Assembly (NCBI GenBank): GCA_002633005.1 | Contig: NMRA01000635.1 | Span: 85,007-149,006, forward strand | Length of the DNA: 64,000 bases | DNA from: Phoronis australis | Lineage: Eukaryota; Phoronida; Phoronidae | Reading direction: 5' to 3' | Part shown: positions 37,401 to 48,000 of the stretch, one piece after another | Layout: every line of letters starts with the position of its first letter | Position numbering within the stretch: the stretch's first letter is position 1 | Translations under genes and position numbers: made by a program | The notes under the pieces: model-generated | The model's input: only the letters and a program-made list of their open reading frames with translations | Told to the model about the DNA's origin: nothing | Databases searched by the model: none

Positions 37401-40400
37401 ATGGAAAGTGGTGGCGACAATTGGTGAAAAATAGCACAAAACAAAAGTAGAATAGAACAGATTCGCACAGTAAGCTCAACGCAAAACCAAGTGGCGGGAA
37501 GCGCTTGCCTCCTAAAACGTCACTTCCGGAAAAGCGGACGAGTAATTAATAAAATTACGAAAAGCTGTAATTAAGTGAAAAATATGTCTAGGATAACCAA
37601 CCAATCTTATTTTAGCTCAAAATGACATGGAAAAAGGTTGCCTTCGCCTTTAAGGATGCTGACTGTTATAATTTCAGACACCACCTCATCACTTACCTAT
37701 GGTCGTCATAGATGTCCCTCCTTCTTGTCTTTCCAATATATTTACCGAAATTTTTTATTTATTTATTTATCTTTAATTCAATTTGTTTTATCCAATTTGT
37801 AAATACTATTTTATTTTATTTAATGTATCTTATTGTATCTTAATTTAATCTGTTTAATCTGTTTATCTAACAATTTAATTAATCTAATGTCTTGCTGCAG
37901 AGGACCATGCTGGATATAAAGCCTTTGGCTAAAGCATGTTTTACATTTATTGTATTTTTATCCACTTTAAACAAAGTTTATTATTATTATTATTATTATT
38001 ATTATCATTATTATTAACCCAAAAATTCAAGACCCTTGCATCCCCCACACTTTAAGCTGGGCGGGCGCATCTGCTGAAATTCTGATAATTCCTGTGACCT
38101 GCCCCCCCCCCTGACTCAAAATCCTGGATCCGCCCCTGGTTTTAGACCTGTCCCTTCACCAAATTCCTGTCACATTATGCTTCCTCGAATTTGACCCACT
38201 TAGGAAGCACATACCACTAGCATATATTCTTTATCCTATCCGGGCACAAGGGTCAGTTACACTGTGAAACAAGAGCTTTTGAGCACAAACTTGAAGTGAA
38301 ATAAGAACATATTGAAAAATACTTTATGAACATTTTGAAAAAATTATGAAATTCATGGGAGGAAAGAAATGTCACTTTACAGATCAGATTCATACAACAT
38401 CTTTGCAATGCCTTATTACATTACAACACCTTAGCTTGAACACGCACACACCAAAACACACAAATCATGGAGATGTGACTTCAGAATCTCATGTCTATTT
38501 CGAAACTTTAATAATTGTATAACTTTACCTGTTTCAGCTGTTCTTATAGCCGTACCCTCTGCTACAGATTGCAAGGACATATCATTGACTGCTGTGACAG
38601 CAACATCATATCTGATATAAGCGTCAAGGTCTCGCAGTGTGTGAGATCTGAACTGAGCTGTCAGTGGTTGACCCCATGAAGAGTCAGAGTTCTTTTTAAA
38701 TACAATGCGATACTCCAGAATTGAGTTACAGTTTACTGAACTTGGCTCCTGAAATGGAAAAACTGAAAAGAAGCATTTGGAAAAAGAAAAATGACACAAT
38801 TACTGCAATTAGTTGAATGCACTTTGTTTACATGAAGTGAACCATAATGCATGCTGTATAATGTGTACGAGTTTAGTGAGCTCAGTGACTCATAAAGTAA
38901 CACAGATGTTTTGTAAAGGAAGGTTTCACCGAAGTAATACTTACATCCCAAGTAAGTGTTAGAGTGGCTTTAGTAGAACTATCTTGTCGTGCTGATGTAA
39001 CAGCCAAGTTTTGTACAGGAGAGGGCCCTAAGTAAAAACAAGTGAACAAACTAAGCAGTGGTTAACTTTCCAAAGAACTAAGTTTTTACAAACATTCTAC
39101 AAAACAATCTTATGACTAAGTGATGAACTTGAAGCCGATCAGGGTAACCTCTAATGTATTCTAATTTCTACATGTCGTGAACACATCCACTACCACAAGA
39201 AACTGTAGGAACACTGCATTATCCACCTTCACTCTTATCAGGCTTCTATTGTGAGTCAGCATGCGTGAATAATTGGCTGATAAGCCACCTCTAGAACTAC
39301 TTTTGGCTGAAAGGATGACCAGGTCATAAAATGATAATTAGCCAAGACCAGTTACTAATGCAACAATGAATAATGTCATAACATCACCTAGCCTTGGTGG
39401 AAAGCTGTATACTGTATTGGCTCTAATAAACACTTAGATAAATTCATTTCACTGGGGGAGGGGATTCTTATTGTAGCCTACGGCAGTTGAAAGCCGGTTT
39501 CCCAAACGGGTAAAGTCGGAAGCTAGGATTCATAAAATTTACGCTCTGTGACGTATTTTTAGCCTACGGCAGTCTTTCTACAAAATTATGGTGCATTGCT
39601 ATGAACTTCCGTTGTTAAATTACGATAATTTTTCAAAAAATTGTGCTCATCACAGGGCGAAAACTTGGCGACTGATGCGTCGCTGAATCGCCATCGTCAA
39701 TAGGAAAACTTGAACTCTTGAATAAAAATATAGTTTCGACTCAACAAATTACCTGAAATCTTCCTTATGTTCTACAATTTTTAAAGTTCATGTGAAGTTC
39801 AGATTAATTACGATTAAGTGCAAATCTGCGCTACATCGTACCCCACAACACGAGAAAAATCTCAGGATGAACACACATGTTGTTGTCACGTGACGTTTGT
39901 TTTGAAGTTCGTCTGCGTATGAGAGTGAGTGCCGGAGTGTGCGTGTGTGGGTCATCGACGATAGACTTTTTTGTTACAAAAGGCGGAGGATTATGCAGGA
40001 AAATGGCGTTTACTAGATTGTTTTTTTCATTTAAACGGCTGCAACGTGCAAGGTGAGTGCTGGTTAACTCACACATTTTGTGTGCACAGGCCGACGGTCG
40101 TTAGCTCTACCGTGGAGTATTAATAGTCCAAGGCTCGATCTACATGCTGGGGACGAAGTGAACTACGCGGGCTGTGTGAAATTTCTGGGTCTAACGGAGA
40201 CACTGACGCAGTGGTCAGCCAGCTCGCTGTATCAAGACTATAGTCAAAATCCAAATTCGTTTTATCGTGTCCCTGTCAATAATAACGGCATGCTAAAGTT
40301 TCTTAATTTTCGTACTTCAGGAATATAACAATCACGTGTTTTGTACACATACGCGCACGCCGCAGATCACATCTCGGAAATTGCCGATTTGACGGATGAC

Positions 40401-43400
40401 AATGAATGAGCACAATGAAATTAAACAACGTCGTTTTACAGCTTGTAAGATTCATAATAAACGTATTTTGAATATTGCAATGCATGTGTTCCAAAATCTA
40501 AATAACTTGGGTCCTATATTTTTGTATTCGTGCGCGCCGATTGAAAGTAATCGTGAGTGTTGCTGTGTTGCAAAATCTCTTATCCTGGGCCGATTTGAAA
40601 AATTCAAAGTTGTACTCATATTTGTTTTCGCTCCTCTTTTCAAATATTACAGTAAAAACTACTTGTAACTCTCTCCATAAAAAGTACAGTCTGCTAGGTA
40701 GATTGTAATCAGCTGATCATATCCGCATGAGCGAAGCCAATTATCCTCGCTCGTGACTCAATGAATAGAGCAGCTTGGCGGCATCCCTTTCATCGTGAGC
40801 CGAGCGCGACTCAGCCAAGGTGGATAAATACGGTCTAGTTCAATTTTACATACCCCACTGTTTACCTTGACGACCGGGGTTAGGACCAATCTTATTTAGT
40901 GGGACTGTTCATAGCATGATTTTAATCCATACAAAAGGATTATGAAAAGAAGAAGAACTAAATAAGGGCTGTGTCTCCAAACAAATGGGTGCCTTTTAAT
41001 CATGCTTATTCTCTGAAAGCGCGTGCATTCTAAGTTCCCAGTGGCACTCACTGTCACAAAAATATGTGGGGTAACTAGTGCAACAAATCAAGCAAGACAG
41101 AGAGAGTAAAGGTGAGACAACTTACTTGTACAAAACATTATGCTTTTAGCTGAAGTCCACTCAATAATCCCATCAGCATAAACTACTTGACCATTGAACT
41201 TGTATAGCGCTACAGTTGTTAGTTCTAGTTCACGGTGTACAACACCAGTCGACAATACGTAAGGAGTTATGTCCCCTCCAACTTGACTCCATGATGTTGA
41301 TGTATTCAGTTTATACTGTACAACAAACTTTGTGGCAGTGGGTAAATGTGTGTTAACAGAGGGCCAGGCCTGGAAGGTCAAGGTCACCTTGTTGTCAGAC
41401 AGAGCCAATGTTGAAGAATGCCACCAGTGATCTGAAAAATACATTCCTCAAATGACAGATTTCAAACTATGTTTTATCACATTAGCTCCTCACAGTGGTA
41501 TCATTAACAATAACCTTGTTCGTAAACAGAACATCTCAATTACACACAAACAATTAACAACAATTTCTAATAAGAAATCATGTTAAAACAATACTTTCAT
41601 CATAGCATAACAAAATCTGGGAAATTAATCCAAAACATTCATTACTCAAAGCAACAATAAGAACACTTGTTTGCAGATTTTTTCCTATAAAACTTTTCAG
41701 ACAAGATGCATGCTATGCCTGCCGACCACTTGAGGGGGAAATCTTTAAAGTAGTTGAAAATGGTGGCAAGTCTATTCATTGTGTCCGAGTTTTTTATCGT
41801 TTGCAATCAGTTTTGAACTGTTATGAATTCAATGAAGATACAGAACACAGTTTTGAAATTTTTAATTTACCGACTGGTACCCAGGAAGAATTAGTTAAAT
41901 GATAATTAATTTTGTGATGCAAATACCCTTAATTACTTAAAGTAAAATTAAACGTGGACTTTCTGTCAAAACAAGTTTTGATTTAGAACAGGTCATGACC
42001 TGAACCTTCAGCAGCTGGAGGCTCTGTTGGAAATTTTGAATAATTAGGCAGTACAGTACACCTGAAATGACATGCAGTTTGAATAGCACTTTACAAAATA
42101 ACATACTTCTTGAATCAACTAAAGCCTGCATGGCGGGCACGCGTGATGTTGAACTGATGCGCACAGTGTAAGTCTGGCCGTTTGTGAGCGATCCATCAAA
42201 CAATGCCATGTTATACATGGTGCCGGGTGTCACATGACTACAGCAATTGTCATCATCATCTTTAACCCGGATCACAGTCTGAGTGGAGTGTATATTACTG
42301 GCATAGTGATACCCTATGACATCACCTTGCTTTACTTGAACAATATTGGTTAGACGCATCTCTTGTTCACCTGATAATACACAACAGAAAGACACATACC
42401 ATAACCAGTACTAATGAAATAACAAAATCTGTCTAGCAGATTCACAACATATCAACCAATACAGCATGCTCTTCACATACGTTTGAGTAGTCACATACTT
42501 ATTAGGCTTAATTACATGGACGTTTAGCCAAACCAGATTGGCAGGATATTCACTATGGTTTGAAGGGGAATGAAGGAACAAGTAGCCTTATGCAAACACA
42601 ACAATCCTTAGAATTCAGTGTTCCACATGCACTGTCAGGTCATGGCTGTAATCCCTGATGATACCTATTTATGTCATATGTTGCATTTATACAACACTTG
42701 ATGACATGGAATGAAATGATTGTCAGGTGCAAGTATGTGTGTAAGCACAACTGACACTGACAGAACAAACTGACACTGCGGTGATCACTGTTGTTACTCT
42801 ATCTGAGGTAAGGGTAAATTGCACCCAGTCATCTGGTTTGTATCAACTATAAGACAGTCTAAATACAAACAAGGAAATAAAAATCCCAATTGCACTTCCT
42901 TTGAAAAGCACTGGACCAACACAAAAACATTGAGGCACTCATGACATCAATTGTTTGACATGCGAATCAAGTCATTGACTAGAACATGTTGTGACCTGGA
43001 ATACAGGTAAGAACCAAAAAAACTTTTAGAGTACCGTAATCGTTCGGGTTAACGCCCATGCTCAGTTAACCGCCCACCCCTACTTTAGGTGGATTTTCGA
43101 TTTAACCGCCCACTGCTCGGTTAACCGCCCCCCTGCTATTTTTGAAGATTTCCAATTAAGCGCCCACCTCTCGGTTAAGCGCCCATCCCCTACTTTTGAC
43201 GATTGGTGTTTACCGCCCTGTGCTAATAGGAAACGCGAATCCCCGACCTTTTAGATTAAGATCGATGATAACATTGAGTGCAACGACGGCCTCAGAGACC
43301 GCGGTTTAGCAATGTGAATTATGATACCAGTAACAAATTATTGTAACGGGTCATCGATTANNNNNNNNNNNNNNNNNNNNNNNNNNNNNNNNNNNNNNNN

Positions 43401-45017
43401 NNNNNNNNNNNNNNNNNNNNNNNNNNNNNNNNNNNNNNNNNNNNNNNNNNNNNNNNNNNNNNNNNNNNNNNNNNNNNNNNNNNNNNNNNNNNNNNNNNNN
43501 NNNNNNNNNNNNNNNNNNNNNNNNNNNNNNNNNNNNNNNNNNNNNNNNNNNNNNNNNNNNNNNNNNNNNNNNNNNNNNNNNNNNNNNNNNNNNNNNNNNN
43601 NNNNNNNNNNNNNNNNNNNNNNNNNNNNNNNNNNNNNNNNNNNNNNNNNNNNNNNNNNNNNNNNNNNNNNNNNNNNNNNNNNNNNNNNNNNNNNNNNNNN
43701 NNNNNNNNNNNNNNNNNNNNNNNNNNNNNNNNNNNNNNNNNNNNNNNNNNNNNNNNNNNNNNNNNNNNNNNNNNNNNNNNNNNNNNNNNNNNNNNNNNNN
43801 NNNNNNNNNNNNNNNNNNNNNNNNNNNNNNNNNNNNNNNNNNNNNNNNNNNNNNNNNNNNNNNNNNNNNNNNNNNNNNNNNNNNNNNNNNNNNNNNNNNN
43901 NNNNNNNNNNNNNNNNNNNNNNNNNNNNNNNNNNNNNNNNNNNNNNNNNNNNNNNNNNNNNNNNNNNNNNNNNNNNNNNNNNNNNNNNNNNNNNNNNNNN
44001 NNNNNNNNNNNNNNNNNNNNNNNNNNNNNNNNNNNNNNNNNNNNNNNNNNNNNNNNNNNNNNNNNNNNNNNCCCCCCCCCCCCCCCCGATTTCTTGAAAT
44101 TTCACGTTTAAGCGGCCATGTCTGGTTAACCGCCCACCCCCGATTTTTTGGGTTCGCCAATTTAACCGCCCAGGGCGTTAACCCGAACGATTACGGTAGA
44201 TGATGAGATCCCAAACTTATTTTTAAGAATATCCAAGATATTGTGATCATAACCTTATCAATGGTGTTGTAGAGATCAATAGCAGCCATTAAGGTTAAAA
44301 TTTGGGAATAGATTGCCAAAACTATGAAAAGCACACTTCTTCTAGTTCACTTGTCTAGCATCAGGTAAAATTTGAAACAGAATACAAAGTCATGGAAATA
44401 TGAAAGGTATTTGATTCAAGTCTTCTTGCATAGTGCAAGTGTGATATCAAAAACAACTGTGTTTAAGAATACTTTAATTTAAACATGTTTAAGGAACACA
44501 CTTTCACAAACTGTAGCTGTCAAGAATGCATTGTTTCTAGCTCAATTATCCAAATACATTTTGCTGAGAGAAAAAATTGAATGAAGAACATAGAATTTGG
44601 GTTCACAACTATAAAAATATCAAGACATCTTGACCACTAACAACAACACCAAAAGATGCGACCTGTAGTGTAACTTACATAGACCAGACAAAGTGCAATG
44701 AGGAATTGGTCAAAAAAAGAACAGACATCTGACCAATATATATTGAATAACTTAAAATATTCAGAAAATACCTGAATATGTCACGATTACTTGAGCTTTA
44801 TGAACCAAGGTAAACTCGACTGAGTTTTCTTTCTGCCGCCAGATGTCAGCCCACACAGTGCCAGGCCGCGCAGCGTTAAACTTCCAACCAATCAAGAAAC
44901 CATCCGAGTCAACACTGAGGTCAGTGAATATTGATAGATGGTCACCAGGAGTTTTCATCTCATTGACATCAGTTGGACCCCCAAAATAGCCTGTAACGTA
45001 CAAAGGATAATAATAAC

Positions 45018-45061
<44 letters not shown>

Positions 45062-48000
45062 TAACAAGCAATAATCATGACAATTATGATTGTTGTGGTT
45101 GTTGTTTCTGCCGTTGTCATCTTTGTTGTTATAAACACGTCATATTTTTCAAGCATTACAAAAACTAATGTCTTACTCTTTGTTTTTCAATTCCAGGTGA
45201 TAGTGGTTTCTAAATCGAGGCTCAATCCAGATATCAATCTTGCTGTTTTGCTCATCTAGACTCACAGGCCAATATCTACCATAGTTCAAATATTTGGTAA
45301 AACCAGCCATCACAACCGAAAATGATTATATCTATTTTGGTTAATTTTTATCATATTTCTTTGGGGATAAATGATTCTAACACATAACCTTTTACTGAGA
45401 ATTCAATTTCAAAAGTTGAAAGTTTCACAAATCAACTAGTTTTAGTCCACAATATATCAATTTATTTTAAAGTGTTTTAATGCTGTGAAGTCACTGATAA
45501 AGCAGTAATTGCTCTACACCACTTAAGATCAGATTCCCCGATACACAGACAACCTGAGAACAGTGTGAAAGGTCCCACATTTTCGTTGTAACTTTTTCGG
45601 TCGGCCATTTTAGCAAGTTAAATATTACAATACCCATGACAAGGACACATTTGAAGAGAGCTATGCAAAACAAAGCTACACCCTCCAGGAATCTCAAGAG
45701 CACTGAGGAGATGTCATTCCCAGGATATCGAAATATTCTGGGCTTAATGTTTCCACTAGGTAGTACATGGATGTCATCTTTGGCAAGAAAGCGTGAACAA
45801 GAGCAAGAAGCTTCACAATTCAATTTTCCAGACAAGCCACTTTCACTCTAAACATCACACCTTTCACCACTTCCGGTTGTACATTTTTATCAATTGTCAG
45901 CCATTTTTAATGGGAATAAAGTTTGGCATTTTACAGACTTCTCATTCAACAATTTAGCATCTGAAGAGCGGTGACTCACTGGACACTTTAAACTGAATAT
46001 CATGAGAAGTACACTCTCTCTTTCAAATTCCGCTGCATTCTTTGGGGATATTAAAATCACTCAGATAAGTGCTCTATTGTAGTTAACCAATTTTTGCCTA
46101 CCAAGCAATGAAAAGTGCATTCAACTTTCAAAGATGGATTTAATTTTTAAAGTCGCAAGTGTCTAAAATGGTTGAGGAAGAATGTTGTCATGAACAAGCA
46201 GAGGTAATCACTGACACCTATCTTTGTTCTATGCATGATCCTCACTGAAGGCTGGTCAGTATATGGACCAGAGGCCTTTTAAACAACAATGAAATAAACA
46301 TAAAGATAGACATCATATAAGTCAAAGGACTGTGGTAAGTGGCTATATCATAATCCCATTCTATAAGAGGCATTCATAATTGTCACTGGGAAATCAGACA
46401 TATTGCCTAATGTATTATGGGTACTCCAAACAGTTCTAGTAAAACATGACAAAAGGTGCACCAATGAAAAAAATATTGTCTACATTATGAATAAAACAAC
46501 AATAGCAAACTAAAAATAAGCTTAGTAACAGCATCTTTGACAGGGGATACACCAACAAGCTAAACCCTGGAAGCACAAATTTCTCAACAAACAATAAGAG
46601 CAATGCAGAAAGTAGAAATGTGCCCACGATTCCACCCCAAAAGCTGTGCTTCTGGAAATGCCACAGAATACATGGTTCTGAATGAGAAGATAATGGATCC
46701 ATGAACAGAACCTGGCATCTATTTTTTAGCATTGTTATGACTTTTTGCAAGCAACCACGCAAAACGTATTCTCCAAAATCACAAAATATCTGTGAGAAAT
46801 TTATTTGTATCGTCAACTCAGCATGACCTGCACAGCAGAACTAGAAGTTGAGTTAAGAAAACAAGTTGTAGCCAGCATCAAAGTTTTTCTTGAGAAGTTT
46901 CAGAAATCAGTCTTCTGTAACACGATAATTAGAAAGACTAGACAAGGCAATCAACCAGCAAAGCCTCAATTAACAGGAGTTGTGTACAGGAAACCATTTA
47001 CCTACATTGTATGAATGAAAATCAAGAACAGGTCATTATTCAAGAAAATACAGACAAATTGTAAAATGACAACAATGTACGATACAGCATTTTGTTACAA
47101 GTCCCTTGAGAAATCTATGAGTTTTACACAGAAAAATGTTATTTTTTGCACATTTTCACAAACACACAGACCCACAAGCTGACGGACATAATATGTTTGT
47201 ACAGACACCAACAGATGGCCTTCACCCTTGGCAGAATATAATAGTTACCTAAATGTCATAAAGACAATAGTCACCGTGGCTATTATATCAAGATATGTGA
47301 TATACAAGCCCATACAAACGACATCCCCGCCAAACAAAGCAGTAAAGTGTTGTTCATATGGTACAAATAGTAATTTTGTCAGAAACAGCTACTTACTTGG
47401 GACAAGTGTGCCGTACACTTCTACCTCGCACATAACAAGAGGTTCTGTTCCACGTTGTTGTATAAACAGGTATCTGCCATATACAGCATTGTCACAGTTG
47501 ATCCATTGAGTTATACCTGCACCAACAGTACCACCAAAGTGGTGACACAAGGGGGCACTAGGTGACAAGTGTTCACTGTTGGACACACGGATATCAAAGT
47601 TAGCCAGAGTTCTATCTGAAAGGGTAATACAAACTTAACTAATATAACTGATGAACTGAATTTATAATAACAACTTTACAGAGGATATGCAACACTTGAT
47701 ATGAACCAAGGCAGGAAGTTGGAAAACAATGCATAGGGCCAACAAAGCTCGTCCAACTGACATAAGTCTCATCAGAATTTGCATAATGCATGTGTCAAAG
47801 AAATGCCTTTTCTGCCTTTTGTATTATAGAAAAGTGCAGGCTAAGAAGGCTATATTGAGAAAAATACAAATTTAAAAAGAAATGTTTTTCAACAAGATAC
47901 AGCTCTAAATACATCACATACGGTAGTTTGTATGTTGTCTGTTGGTTACACCGACTGTGTACACAGCATAAACATTCTGCAGGTCAACTCTCCACCAATT

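Larger units (their letters stand above)
35705..37653 (+). mobile_element. Kolobok-like transposon K1 with long inverted repeats
   Basis: TTAA at 35705-35708 and 37650-37653 flanks ~158-bp terminal inverted repeats starting AGGCGAAGGCAACCTTTTTC (left 35709-35866). The right repeat differs at only about two positions, so insertion is recent relative to other elements here. Contains a THAP ORF (plus) and a convergent second ORF (minus) that run into each other at about 37050. TTAA targets plus THAP identify a Kolobok-type element. The DDE catalytic core is missing at the junction of the two ORFs, so it depends on a complete element for movement. Confidence 0.93.
32842..38018 (+). mobile_element. 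CR1/L2-like LINE, split by Kolobok K1
   Basis: An endonuclease-reverse transcriptase frame, a 3-prime UTR (from about 37720) and a terminal (TTA)n tract (37979-38018). The frame runs to SLPNSLK at 35708, is interrupted by K1, and resumes at 37654 with DADCYNFRHHLITYLWSS and a stop. Removing K1 and one TTAA restores this ending exactly. The 5-prime border is uncertain; MSGPNLNLRLPSGLKLCSWN near 32971 is a plausible start. Clade is assigned from motif style only (SDHY endonuclease end, YADDT). Confidence 0.88.
32438..38146. mobile_element. Possible host element split by the LINE (tentative)
   Basis: CAGTGGCGGATTTAGGGGGG at 32438 and, inverted, CCTGGATCCGCCCCTG ending at 38146 resemble the two termini of one short element. 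GTTTT occurs on both outer flanks. The LINE with its (TTA)n tail lies between. The internal sequences adjacent to the two ends differ, so these could be two unrelated insertions. Confidence 0.35.

Noticed and set aside
43321-44160. Open frames across the second gap
   Set aside because: Same reason; the gap lies inside an inverted-repeat element.
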